Below are positions 1-8,204 of a stretch of 33,094 nucleotides of DNA, piece after piece. Each line of letters begins with the position of its first letter. Positions within the stretch are counted from its first letter, which is position 1. The position numbers and the translations under genes were made by a program. Below the pieces are notes generated by a model. It was not told the DNA's origin, made no database searches, and was given only the letters and a program-made list of their open reading frames with translations. The DNA is taken from positions 1 to 33,094 of the forward strand of contig JAGPVT010000069.1 in NCBI GenBank assembly GCA_018066865.1. The letters run 5' to 3'. The DNA is from Marinobacter sp. GTDB lineage: Bacteria; Pseudomonadota; Gammaproteobacteria; Pseudomonadales; Oleiphilaceae.

Positions 1-738
1 GTATTCTGCAATTCGGGTGGTGAGCATGGCCGCGCGCAAACGCATGAGCGGCGAGTCATCCGCCGGAGCTGCAACCACAACCGATCTGGCCAGCCCCTCT
101 TCACCCAGAATGTCTTCTATAAATTCCTTGACCTCACGGCCCCGTTCGCCAATCAGCCCAACCACGATCACATCAGCATCGGTGAACCGGGTCATCATGC
201 CCAGCAGCATACTTTTGCCGACGCCACTGCCGGCAAACAGGCCCAAACGCTGACCCTGCCCAACGGTCAGCAAAGCATTGATAGCCCGGATCCCCACATC
301 CATGGATTGCCTCACCGGCGCCCGATTGAGCGGATTTATAATGTCACCAGTAAGCGGAACTCTGGCTTCAGCCTGAAGAGGGCCTTTGCCATCCAGAGGT
401 TCACCGCTGCCATCCACCACACGGCCCAGCATAAGAGGGCCCACTGGGACCTTGCTGGCCGCAGATAGCGGAATCACCATGGCTCCCGGTTTAAGGCCTT
501 CGATGGCGGTCAGCGGCATGAGGTAGACCTTGTCATCCTCAAACCCTACAACTTCGGCCTCAACGATGCCCGTGCCCTGGCCTTTAATCACACAGCGATC
601 ACCCACCACCATGGGGCAGCCGACGCACTCAAGCGTCAGCCCTACCATCCTGGTCAGGCGTCCTGACAGCTCCGGTTCGGGATCTGCACGAAGATAAGAC
701 TGGTATCGATCCAGGCGATCAGCCAGGGAGGATGTCAT
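1..738 (-). CDS. fliI: FliI, flagellar export ATPase (3' end cut by window edge)
   Basis: ATPase of the flagellar type III export apparatus; it works at the cytoplasmic base of the basal body with FliH and FliJ. Only the first 246 codons are present (family about 440-480 aa); the frame is open to base 1. The translation starts MTSSLADRLDRYQ and contains the Walker A motif GSGVGKS inside FAGSGVGKSMLL, followed by GLIGERGREVKEF and APADDSPLMR, all typical of FliI/F1-beta-like ATPases. The ATG lies inside the end of fliH (20 bp overlap), so translation is probably coupled. It is the fifth gene of the fliEFGHI operon. Identity is secure; the C-terminal half is not visible. Confidence 0.95.
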   Translation of the reverse strand, partial: MTSSLADRLDRYQSYLRADPEPELSGRLTRMVGLTLECVGCPMVVGDRCVIKGQGTGIVEAEVVGFEDDKVYLMPLTAIEGLKPGAMVIPLSAASKVPVGPLMLGRVVDGSGEPLDGKGPLQAEARVPLTGDIINPLNRAPVRQSMDVGIRAINALLTVGQGQRLGLFAGSGVGKSMLLGMMTRFTDADVIVVGLIGERGREVKEFIEDILGEEGLARSVVVAAPADDSPLMRLRAAMLTTRIAEY

Positions 739-1693
739 CACGCTTACCTTCGATTGGGTTGTCGGCGCTGTCGTCGGAAGAGCTGTCTCTGGGAAGGAGG
801 TCTTCGTCAGGGGCTCCTTCGTCCGGAGTTTTCTCCGGTGAACTCAATACATCACGCTGGAAATCCGTCAGGTCGTCCATCAACGTGTTCAGCTCTTCAG
901 GCTCACTGCTTTCACTGTCATCTGTCTGCTGCTCGAGCATACTCTGAACCGCGCGTTGAAAACGCTTTTCTACGGTAAAATCGACGAGGCTGTTGCGGGT
1001 TGCAACCCGACAACCGCCAGGCAATATGTTGCTATCTTCCACAACGGAGGCCGCCGCCTCAAATCGTTCAGCCACTTCACGAACGGCATTGTAGTCGTCT
1101 GGATGCACATGAATCCGGACATTGTCCGCCGTTGAAGGCAAAGCCTCCAGCGCACGGCGCACCACCTGCCGTATGTGTGAAGAATCGATCGTCAGCTCAC
1201 GGTAAACAACGGCCCGGGCAAGAACCATGGTGAGATTAAGCAGCGAGGTTTCAAGCTCGTCCTGGTGCTTTCGGATGGGCAACAAAAGCTCGCCCAGCAT
1301 CGGTTCAAGGCGATCCAGGCTGGCAGTTACTTCCGCCCGGCTTTCGTCATAGCCTTCAGTCTGCCCACGCTCTCTTCCCTCAGCCAGGCCGGTTTCCAGC
1401 CCTTCCTTGTGGCCCTTCTTAAAACCTTCAGCGTGGCCTTCCTGCAGACCCTGTTCCCGACCTTCGTTAAGGCCGTCTTCTCGCGCCGCCTGGCGAATCT
1501 CGGCAAGGTCACCTGCCGTCAGGGGTTTGACATTCAGCTCCTCCTCTCGGGCGACCTCATTGCCACTGGCATCCAGCAACGGGAGCTCCCAGCGCTCATA
1601 GGCCGTTAACTGCTCCTTGGGAATGCGGCTGGTGTCTCTGGGGAGTTCTTTAGAGAGCGCCTTGGAGAAATCTTTCGAGGAGTCTTTCATCAC
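719..1693 (-). CDS. fliH: FliH, flagellar export ATPase regulator, with a long acidic tail
   Basis: FliH binds FliI, restrains its ATPase and links it to the export gate and C-ring. The 324-aa product has the hallmark glycine-repeat helix at about residues 75-120 (repeated GxxxG/EG steps such as EGREQGLQEGHAEGFKKGHK), then the conserved C-terminal domain ending near VDFTVEKRFQRAVQSML. About 70 further residues follow, rich in D, E and S, which usual FliH proteins (about 230-260 aa) lack. The start overlaps the fliG stop by 4 bp (ATGA) and the stop lies 20 bp inside fliI, so the gene is embedded in the fliEFGHI operon. Identity is secure; the role of the acidic tail is unknown. Confidence 0.93.
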   Translation of the reverse strand: MMKDSSKDFSKALSKELPRDTSRIPKEQLTAYERWELPLLDASGNEVAREEELNVKPLTAGDLAEIRQAAREDGLNEGREQGLQEGHAEGFKKGHKEGLETGLAEGRERGQTEGYDESRAEVTASLDRLEPMLGELLLPIRKHQDELETSLLNLTMVLARAVVYRELTIDSSHIRQVVRRALEALPSTADNVRIHVHPDDYNAVREVAERFEAAASVVEDSNILPGGCRVATRNSLVDFTVEKRFQRAVQSMLEQQTDDSESSEPEELNTLMDDLTDFQRDVLSSPEKTPDEGAPDEDLLPRDSSSDDSADNPIEGKRDDILPG

Positions 1694-2733
1694 ATCATTT
1701 CTTCACCGGCACCGCCCAGCGTGATTTCTCCCGCTTCGGCCATGCGACGGGCAATGGTAATAATGCCTTTCTGGGCAGATTCCACATCACTGACCTTCAC
1801 CGGGCCTTTGACCTCCAGGTCATCCTGCAGCAACTCGGCGGCGCGCTTGGACATGTTCTTGAAGATCTTTTCCTGAACCGCATCATCAGCGCCCTTCAGG
1901 GCGACTACCAGCACTTCAGAAGACACCTCACGCAGCAGCGCCTGAACGCCCCGATCATCAATATCCTTGAGGTTATCAAAGACAAACATAAGGTCTTCGA
2001 TGCTCGTGGCAAGATCCGGATCCATATCCTTGATGGAATCCAGCAGGTTGCCTTCGATGCTGCGATCCATAAAGTTCATGATGTCCGCGGCACGTTTAAC
2101 ACCACCTATGCGGCTGGTCTTGGCCGCTGAGCCGCCAGAGAACTGTTTCTCCAGAATGTCGTTCAGCTCCTGCAGGGCCTGAGGCTGAATGCTTTCCAGC
2201 GAGGCAACCCGCATCATGACATCGAGGCGCACTTTCTCACCCAGCGTAGCAAGAATTTCGGCGGCCTGATCAGGATCCAGATAAGAGATAACAATGGCCT
2301 GAATTTGCGGGTGCTCGTAACGGATGATGTCGCCGACGGCTCTCGGCTCCATCCACTTGAGCGTATCCAGCCCGGTGGTATTGCCTCCAATGAGGATACG
2401 GTCGATCAGGCTGGCGGCCTTGTCATCACCCAGAGCCTGGGTAAGCATGGCGCGGATATAGTCATCGTTGCCCACGCCCAGCCCGGTCTGGCCGCCCACC
2501 GCCTCCACGAACTGATTCAGCACGTAGGATACGTCGTCTTTGGAGACGTCCCGCATCTGAGCCATGGCAACGCCAACCCGCTGCACCTCTTTCGGGCCCA
2601 TATGCTTGAGCACTTCGGCAGCATCCGTCTCGCCCAGAGACATCAGCAGGATCGCAGCCTGCTCTACCCTTGGAATTTTACGCTGAGGCTTCTGGAGCGC
2701 CTCATCACCCAACGGCCTGGATTGGTCAGTCAT
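1690..2733 (-). CDS. fliG: FliG, flagellar motor switch protein
   Basis: C-ring protein that couples stator torque to rotation and sits on FliF. The 347-aa product has the three FliG regions: an N-terminal FliF-binding domain (AAILLMSLGETDAAEVLKHM), a middle domain with the EHPQ motif (about residues 140-143), and a C-terminal charged torque helix (FDNLKDIDDRGVQALLREV). Two in-frame ATGs exist, at 2739 and 2733. I prefer 2733 because GGTGA lies 6 nt upstream, whereas for the upstream ATG that sequence has no spacing. The start lies inside the end of fliF and the stop overlaps fliH, indicating coupled translation. Motifs and length are normal for the family. Confidence 0.95.
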   Translation of the reverse strand: MTDQSRPLGDEALQKPQRKIPRVEQAAILLMSLGETDAAEVLKHMGPKEVQRVGVAMAQMRDVSKDDVSYVLNQFVEAVGGQTGLGVGNDDYIRAMLTQALGDDKAASLIDRILIGGNTTGLDTLKWMEPRAVGDIIRYEHPQIQAIVISYLDPDQAAEILATLGEKVRLDVMMRVASLESIQPQALQELNDILEKQFSGGSAAKTSRIGGVKRAADIMNFMDRSIEGNLLDSIKDMDPDLATSIEDLMFVFDNLKDIDDRGVQALLREVSSEVLVVALKGADDAVQEKIFKNMSKRAAELLQDDLEVKGPVKVSDVESAQKGIITIARRMAEAGEITLGGAGEEMM

Positions 2734-4435
2734 CAACATTCACCCACTGGCGCATCACCTGAGAAACCCGTGCGGGGTCTTCGGCAATCAGGCCTTTAAG
2801 AGCATTCAGTTGCCTATCATAGCTGTCTGTAGCGCCCGGCAAAAGCAGGTCGTCCTGAGAAGACATGGCCCGACGCAACGCATCGTTACCGCCAGCATCA
2901 TCGTAGCTGCCGTAACCACCGGATCCGGAATCATCGCCCCGCTCACGACGTCCACCACCGGACAGGCTTTTCAGCGTCGGACGCAGCAGGCCAAGAACCA
3001 GCACCAGAACAACCAGCCCTGCCAATACCTGCTTCATGAGATCCCAGAACCAGGGCTGTTCCCAGAATCCCTGTGTTTCAAATTCAAATGTCTCTTCAGG
3101 GGCAAACGCGGTATTCATCACAGTGACACTGTCACCGCGGGCGGCGGAATAGCCCACCGCATCACGCACCAGCATGCTAAGGCGCTGCAATTCCTGCTCA
3201 GGCCAGGGCTCATACGTCACCGCGCCAGTATCCGGGCTGACCACCTTCATGTCGTCAACGGCAAGTGCAACGGTTACCCGCCTTACGCGCCCCAGCTCCT
3301 GCCGGGTATAGCTGACCGTGCGATCCATTTCGTAATTACGAGTGGATTCCTTGCGCACATTTACCGGCGGTGCAGCCGGCGCTGCGCCATCCCCATCCGC
3401 CGCGTTTGCACCAGCCTGCTCCGGCACTGTGGCATTGCCAGGAGGCTGGTTAGATAATGCCCCCGGAATACCCCCTTTAAAGCCGGCGATACGCTGTTCT
3501 GTCAGGTCACGCTCACTGCGAACCGCCTGCTGCTCAGGGTTGAACAACTCCTCAGCCTGCTCCACCGACGAGAAATCCAGATCCGCAGAAACTTCGGCCC
3601 GATACCGGCCTTCGCCAACAATAGGTGCGATCAAAGAGGAAACACGGCGTGCCAGGCCTTCTTCCAGGCGCGAGGTGTACTCGTACTGATCCTGCATGCG
3701 CTCGCCATCGCCACGGCTTTCTTTCCCGGTCAGCAGGTTGCCGTTCTGATCAACAACCGTGACATGGTCCTTGTTCATCATCGGAATGCTGCCTGCGACC
3801 AGATTCACAATCGCGGCGATCTGCTCCTGCTCGGGGCGACGGCCTGCAAAGACTTCGAGAAAAACCGAGGCAGTAGGATCACGGGCATCCCGCACAAACA
3901 CGGAACGCTCGGGAATGGCCAGATGAACCCGTGCACCGCGCACGCCACGCATGCTGCTGATGGTGCGTGCCAGTTCACCCTCAAGGCCACGGCGATAGCT
4001 TACGGTTTCCATGAACTGGGATGTGCCCAAGCCGCGGTCCTTGTCCAGAAGCTCGTAGCCCATTGTTTTCTGGTCTGTTACGCCTTCGGCAGCCAGCTTG
4101 AGCCGCGCATTGTAGACCTGATCGGAAGGCACCAGCAGAGCACCGGTGCGCGTATCCATTTTGTAATCGATGCCGTTGCTATCGAGAATCGTGGTCACGT
4201 CCTGAGGGTTGTACGCCGACAAGTCCCCCACTACGGGCTGGTAATTCGGTTCCTGGGCCCAGAGCACAACCGCAACACCCAACGCAACGCTGGCAGCGAG
4301 GCCCACCATCAGGCCAACCTGGCGCAAAAGGTTCAGGCGGTTAAAGCCCAGAAACAGGTCGCTGTTGCTATCGGAGCCCTCGCCACCCTGGGCGGCGGGC
4401 ATGTTCGAGGTAGTTTCTGCGGGAACGCTGGCCAT
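2726..4435 (-). CDS. fliF: FliF, flagellar MS-ring protein
   Basis: Inner-membrane ring protein that nucleates the basal body. The 569-aa product has a first transmembrane helix at about residues 38-60, a large periplasmic region with YscJ/FliF-type ring-building motifs (PSDQVYNARLKLAAEGV, GVRGARVHLAIPERSVFVRD), and a second transmembrane helix at about 464-485 (VLAGLVVLVLVLGLL). A cytoplasmic tail follows, whose end (ALKGLIAEDPARVSQVMRQW) is the FliG-binding segment. It starts 15 bp after the fliE stop and overlaps fliG. Length is usual for the family. Identity is secure. Confidence 0.96.
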   Translation of the reverse strand: MASVPAETTSNMPAAQGGEGSDSNSDLFLGFNRLNLLRQVGLMVGLAASVALGVAVVLWAQEPNYQPVVGDLSAYNPQDVTTILDSNGIDYKMDTRTGALLVPSDQVYNARLKLAAEGVTDQKTMGYELLDKDRGLGTSQFMETVSYRRGLEGELARTISSMRGVRGARVHLAIPERSVFVRDARDPTASVFLEVFAGRRPEQEQIAAIVNLVAGSIPMMNKDHVTVVDQNGNLLTGKESRGDGERMQDQYEYTSRLEEGLARRVSSLIAPIVGEGRYRAEVSADLDFSSVEQAEELFNPEQQAVRSERDLTEQRIAGFKGGIPGALSNQPPGNATVPEQAGANAADGDGAAPAAPPVNVRKESTRNYEMDRTVSYTRQELGRVRRVTVALAVDDMKVVSPDTGAVTYEPWPEQELQRLSMLVRDAVGYSAARGDSVTVMNTAFAPEETFEFETQGFWEQPWFWDLMKQVLAGLVVLVLVLGLLRPTLKSLSGGGRRERGDDSGSGGYGSYDDAGGNDALRRAMSSQDDLLLPGATDSYDRQLNALKGLIAEDPARVSQVMRQWVNVDD

Positions 4436-4450
4436 GTCTGTGCTCCGTTA

Positions 4451-4819
4451 TCAGATCGGCATGTTCATGATGTCTTCGTAAGCCCTGACCACGCGGTTAC
4501 GCACCTGGGTCAAAGCCTCGAAAGATACAGATGACTTCTGGGCAGCGATCATCACACGGGTGATGTCTACATTGGGATCGCCCATATTGTATGCCGTCTG
4601 CAGTTCACCGGCATGTTGCTGAACTTCGTTGACACTGTTGACCGCCTTACCGAGCATATCGCCGAAATTCGATGTCTCCCGGGTCTGGTCAACCTGGCGC
4701 GGGCCGTCAATACGGCCACGCACCGATTGGTCCTGTTCAACGCGCTGATTCTGATTCATTTGCGAACGCAGTGAACGGATATCGGACATAACGCTGTTGA
4801 TGTCGGCACGCTGAACCAT
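4451..4819 (-). CDS. fliE: FliE, hook-basal body junction protein
   Basis: Small export-dependent protein joining the MS ring to the proximal rod. The 122-aa product ends with the conserved FliE region: [39 protein letters not shown] and [14 protein letters not shown]. The first about 30 residues are a polar helix typical of rod proteins. It is the first gene of the fliEFGHI operon, behind a sigma-54-type promoter at 4885-4899. In Pseudomonas and Vibrio the equivalent operon is activated by FleR/FlrC, whose gene lies directly upstream here. Confidence 0.94.
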   Translation of the reverse strand: MVQRADINSVMSDIRSLRSQMNQNQRVEQDQSVRGRIDGPRQVDQTRETSNFGDMLGKAVNSVNEVQQHAGELQTAYNMGDPNVDITRVMIAAQKSSVSFEALTQVRNRVVRAYEDIMNMPI

Positions 4820-4884
4820 GACTTTCTCCTGACACCGCCCCTACAGGGCAGGCTTGCTGGGCTATCTGTATTGACTAAGCCTAA

Positions 4885-4899
4885 GCAATGGTCAGGCCA
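4885..4899 (-). promoter_or_regulatory. sigma-54 (RpoN) promoter of the fliE operon
   Basis: The minus strand reads TGGCCTGACCATTGC. This matches the -24/-12 pattern TGGC-N7-TTGC with the invariant GG and GC at correct spacing. The start of transcription would fall near 4873, about 55 bp before the fliE ATG. RpoN/FleR control of this operon is known in Pseudomonas; here it is inferred from the motif and the neighbouring fleR. Confidence 0.75.
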
Positions 4900-5043
4900 C
4901 AATTATTTTTCTTTTACTTAACAAAACGTTAAGTCTTATTAATGACAACTGGAAATCGTTACTGACAGAGTTTTGACGAAGATGAACTGCTTTGTGCGGA
5001 TATGGCGAACTGCATGACTGTGCGCACGCAGGAAACTGCCCAT

Positions 5044-5068
5044 AAAAAAAGGCACCTGTGCGGGTGCC
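5044..5068 (-). terminator. intrinsic terminator after fleR
   Basis: On the minus strand a GC-rich hairpin (arms GGCACC / GGTGCC, extendable by G-C pairing, about 5-nt loop) is followed directly by seven T residues. It lies about 50 bp past the fleR stop and separates fleSR from the fliE operon promoter. Confidence 0.85.
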
Positions 5069-5118
5069 GTAATATTGGGATGCTACAAATGAGTGCTACA
5101 AAAACAAATGCAAAAAAC

Positions 5119-6603
5119 TTATGCCGAGGCCAACTCTGCATCCAGATCAATCCCCGCTTCACGCATCTGGGCCAGCTTGTACCTCAGAGTTCTCGGGCTT
5201 ATACCCAAGTGCTCTGCAGCCCGGTTGCGTCGTCCACGCTCATTCCTGAGTGTCTGGATGATTATACGGAACTCCTGCTGACGCAGATCATCACCAAGCG
5301 ATCCGGCTTCGATCGATTCCGGGGCGGCGTGATCAGCTTCAGAAAACCCGGGAGCTGGAGTTACTGCAACAGGCCGCTCCGGCTGCTGAGCATGCACTTC
5401 CTCCAAAGGTGGAAGCGTGGAAACGGGTTGTGCCGGCGCAGGTGCCGAACCATGCCCATCAAACCGCCCGCTTGTGCCAATCTCAAGACACAGATCACCG
5501 GAGTGAATCACATTCCCCTGGTGCAAAACCAATGAACGCTGGATGGCGTTGTCCAGCTCCCGCACGTTGCCAGGCCAGCTGTGCTGCATCAGCGCATTGC
5601 GGGCATCTGCCGCAAAACTGATGCCGGCCAGCTTCATCTTGCGGCAGTGTTTCTTAAGCAAGGATGTCGCCATCGGCAGTATATCGAGCGGGCGTTCCCG
5701 CAGCGGCTGCCAGTGTATCGGGAATACGCTAAGCCGGTAATAAAGGTCTTCCCGAAACCGCCCTTCCCTTACATAGTCCGCCAGATTTCGGTTGGTTGTG
5801 GCAACCACACGAACATCCAGGGCGATGGTTTTACGACCACCTACCCGCTCCACTTCCCGTTCCTGCAAAACCCGGAGCAACTTGGACTGAAGCGCCGGAT
5901 CCATTTCCGAAACCTCATCCAGCAAAATTGTCCCGCCATTCGCCTGCTCAAACTTGCCAGGAGCAGAAGCAACTGCACCAGTAAAGGCTCCTTTCTCATG
6001 GCCAAACAAAATCGCTTCGAGCATATTCTCCGGGATAGCCGCGCAGTTAATGGCGACAAATGGCTGATCCGCCCGCGGCGATTGCTGGTGAATATACCGG
6101 GCCAGAACTTCTTTGCCGGTACCGCTTTCCCCCGAGATCATCACCGTCGAATCACTGCCAGCCACTTTGGCTGCCAGCTGGAATATCCGCTTGCTGGCCG
6201 GGTCTTCCGCCACCGGCTCATCACCGGATTTCTGACGGCTACCGCCCACAACCTTGCTGACGGCGTCAACAAGCACCTTCGGCTCAAACGGTTTCACCAG
6301 ATAATCCACCGCACCGGATTGCATGGCAGAAACCGCATGGCTGATCTGCCCGTAGGCTGTAATCAGCATCATCGGCAAACCGGGGTAAAGGCGCTGCACT
6401 TCACCCAGCAATTCATGACCGGAGAGCCCGGGCATGTTGACGTCGCTGACCACCATATCGACCGGTGCTTCTGCCAGACGCGCGAGCGCTTCATGGGCAT
6501 TCGAAGCCTCGCGTACACGGAACTTCGCCAGTTCCAGAGTGGTCACCAGCGCTTCGCGCAGGTCACGGTCATCTTCAACAATCAGAATCTGGGCCTTGGC
6601 CAT
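5119..6603 (-). CDS. fleR: FleR/FlrC, sigma-54-dependent flagellar response regulator
   Basis: NtrC-family activator that, when phosphorylated by FleS, drives the RpoN-dependent mid-class flagellar operons. The 494-aa product has an N-terminal receiver domain (acidic pair at D11/D12, phosphoacceptor D54 in VVSDVNMPG, K104 in LVKPF). The AAA+ domain has Walker A GESGTGKE (about 158-165), the sigma-54 contact loop GAFTGA (205-210) and Walker B ILLDE (about 226-230). A C-terminal Fis-type helix-turn-helix (RRNRAAEHLGISPRTLRYKL) completes it. It starts 12 bp after fleS and is followed by a strong terminator. Every expected catalytic and contact residue is present, so it should be active. Confidence 0.94.
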   Translation of the reverse strand: MAKAQILIVEDDRDLREALVTTLELAKFRVREASNAHEALARLAEAPVDMVVSDVNMPGLSGHELLGEVQRLYPGLPMMLITAYGQISHAVSAMQSGAVDYLVKPFEPKVLVDAVSKVVGGSRQKSGDEPVAEDPASKRIFQLAAKVAGSDSTVMISGESGTGKEVLARYIHQQSPRADQPFVAINCAAIPENMLEAILFGHEKGAFTGAVASAPGKFEQANGGTILLDEVSEMDPALQSKLLRVLQEREVERVGGRKTIALDVRVVATTNRNLADYVREGRFREDLYYRLSVFPIHWQPLRERPLDILPMATSLLKKHCRKMKLAGISFAADARNALMQHSWPGNVRELDNAIQRSLVLHQGNVIHSGDLCLEIGTSGRFDGHGSAPAPAQPVSTLPPLEEVHAQQPERPVAVTPAPGFSEADHAAPESIEAGSLGDDLRQQEFRIIIQTLRNERGRRNRAAEHLGISPRTLRYKLAQMREAGIDLDAELASA

Positions 6604-6615
6604 GGTTGCCTCCGA

Positions 6616-7854
6616 TCAGCCTTTATTACGCAATAGCGGCAGGCGCAGAGTCGCAACAGCGCCACCCGGCTCCGGCGATTCAATGGAAAACTGCCCCTGA
6701 TGAGCCTTAACTACCGCTTGCACAACGGCCAGGCCAAGCCCGGTGCCGTGAGATTTTGTGGTGTAAAAAGCCTCAGCCAGCCGGCTTGCTTCCGCCTTGC
6801 CAAATCCCGGGCCATTATCCATAACCCGAATCAACAGCTCGCCAGCCTCCGATACAACCTGAACGGCAACAACAGTGGCCCCCGCTTCAAGACTGTTGTT
6901 CACAAGATTGGTGCAGGCCCCGACCAGCGCATCCCGGTTACACAGCAGCCGGCACTCCTCAGGCATGTCGCTTTTCAACATCACATCCGAACCGGCAGCG
7001 GGCTTGATCCCCTCCAGCGCGGATTCCAGAGCCGAAACCAGCGTTGCGGCAGACAGTTCCTCCGCCAGACGGGTCTCACCCCGGGCAAAAATCAGCATAT
7101 CCCGCACCTGTTGCTCCAGATGCGTAAGCCGCGACATCAGGCGAGAAGCACAGCGCTGGCGCATCTCCTCATCCAGATCGTCCTGAGTTAAATGGCCGCC
7201 ATAAAGAATGGCCGCCGACAAAGGCGTACGAATCTGGTGCGCAAGCGAAGCCACCATCTTGCCCATGGCAGAAAGCCGCTGGGCATGAGCGAGCTGCGAC
7301 TGCAAATGACGGGTTTCAGTCAGATCGGTGAGCAGAATCAACTGCCCCGGCTGGTTATCCATCGTACGAATCTCAATACTCACCCGGCGCCCATCTTTCA
7401 GCGACACCTCATGACCATCGTCCCGACGCGGAGAGAAACAACGGCGAATCACACCCACCCAGTGTTCTCCGTCCAGCGGCTCACCCAACAAAGCGATCGC
7501 CGCAGGATTGCTCTGAGACACCACACCCTGGCTGTCCAGAACCACCACCCCGGCAGGCAAGGCTTTCAGCAGCGTAGAGAGGCGATCAGCCAACTGCTCC
7601 TTTTCCTCCAGCTCCTGCTGACGCTGCAAAGACTCCTGGCTCAGTTCCCCGGATAACTGGTTAACACGAGACTCCAGAGTGCGATAAGAATCGGTAATCT
7701 GCCGGGACATCTGGTTGAACATCTCCAGCGCAGAATCCACCGCCTCATCATCCTGCTGCGGAAACAACGCCCTCACCTTATCGTTAGCATCCGCCGCCGC
7801 ATTAGCCTGCGCCTCATGTTCCGCTGACGGAATGACAAACTGTGCCTGACTCAT
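6616..7854 (-). CDS. fleS: FleS/FlrB, flagellar sensor histidine kinase
   Basis: Soluble histidine kinase that phosphorylates FleR. The 412-aa product has no membrane helix. It carries a coiled-coil-like stretch (about 55-95), a PAS domain (about 93-185, KALPAGVVVLDSQGVVSQSN), an H-box with H206 (VASLAHQIRTPLSAAI), and an HATPase domain with an N box (LVNNSLEAGA) and G1 box (VMDNGPGFG). I chose the ATG at 7854 because GGGAG lies 7 nt upstream. A longer in-frame version beginning with TTG at 7938 would cover the predicted sigma-54 promoter at 7923-7937, so it is rejected. Forms an operon with fleR. Confidence 0.92.
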   Translation of the reverse strand: MSQAQFVIPSAEHEAQANAAADANDKVRALFPQQDDEAVDSALEMFNQMSRQITDSYRTLESRVNQLSGELSQESLQRQQELEEKEQLADRLSTLLKALPAGVVVLDSQGVVSQSNPAAIALLGEPLDGEHWVGVIRRCFSPRRDDGHEVSLKDGRRVSIEIRTMDNQPGQLILLTDLTETRHLQSQLAHAQRLSAMGKMVASLAHQIRTPLSAAILYGGHLTQDDLDEEMRQRCASRLMSRLTHLEQQVRDMLIFARGETRLAEELSAATLVSALESALEGIKPAAGSDVMLKSDMPEECRLLCNRDALVGACTNLVNNSLEAGATVVAVQVVSEAGELLIRVMDNGPGFGKAEASRLAEAFYTTKSHGTGLGLAVVQAVVKAHQGQFSIESPEPGGAVATLRLPLLRNKG

Positions 7855-7922
7855 AACCTGACTCCCGATTAGCCCGTTACACCGGACCACACCCTTCGGA
7901 TGATTCGTTTGCAAGTCACTAA

Positions 7923-7937
7923 GCCAGCTCCGTGCCA
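7923..7937 (-). promoter_or_regulatory. sigma-54 (RpoN) promoter of fleSR
   Basis: The minus strand reads TGGCACGGAGCTGGC. The -24 element TGGCACG is perfect; the -12 element keeps the essential GC (TGGC instead of TTGC) at correct spacing. Predicted start of transcription is near 7912, about 58 bp before the fleS ATG. In Pseudomonas fleSR needs FleQ plus RpoN, and fleQ lies immediately upstream here. Confidence 0.68.
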
Positions 7938-8017
7938 ACTAGGGTTTTTTCATATATATCAATAGGTAAAAAAAGCCAAAGAAAGGCAAACGACAGTTTT
8001 ACGTCGCCCAAAACGAG

Positions 8018-8048
8018 AAAAACGCCAAAGGCCACAAACCTTTGACGT
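8018..8048 (-). terminator. probable intrinsic terminator downstream of fleQ
   Basis: On the minus strand ACGTCAAAGG and CCTTTGGCGT form a stem of about 10 bp with one mismatch and a 7-nt loop, followed by a run of five T residues. It sits between the fleQ end and the fleSR promoter. Confidence 0.55.
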
Positions 8049-8089
8049 CTTATTGCCACAAAAAGAAGAAGGCTGTTACCCAAGCTTCT

Positions 8090-8185
8090 GAGCGGTTGTG
8101 GGGTAGTCCTTTTTAAAAAGTGTCGCTTGTCTGAGCAAAGCGAGTTGTGCGACGCTTTTTAAAAAGGACTACCCCGCGACCGCGC
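8090..8185. repeat. very long inverted repeat (about 35-bp arms, 22-nt loop) between fleQ and fleS
   Basis: This element lies in the 350-bp gap between the fleS start and the fleQ end; the gap's other content is the terminator at 8018-8048 and the fleSR promoter. Arm 8092-8126 pairs with 8149-8183. The central 27 bp (8100-8126 with 8149-8175) contain GGGGTAGTCC and an internal AT palindrome TTTTTAAAAA. All three non-Watson-Crick positions in the 35 bp (8097, 8099, 8121) are T opposite G, hence G-U pairs if the plus strand is transcribed. An outer pairing CCAAGCT (8080-8086) with AGCTTGG (8194-8200) encloses it. It could be a dispersed extragenic palindrome, a terminator or a structured RNA. 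Confidence 0.8.
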
Positions 8186-8204
8186 CGCCACCCAGCTTGG
8201 TCAA

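Noticed and set aside
7911..7926. Alternative sigma-54-like site (TGGC-N8-TTGC) before fleS
   Set aside because: The spacing is one base too long; the overlapping site at 7923-7937 has correct spacing and a perfect -24 element.
7855..7938. N-terminal extension of FleS beginning at TTG 7938
   Set aside because: It would cover the predicted sigma-54 promoter, and the ATG at 7854 has a good ribosome-binding site.
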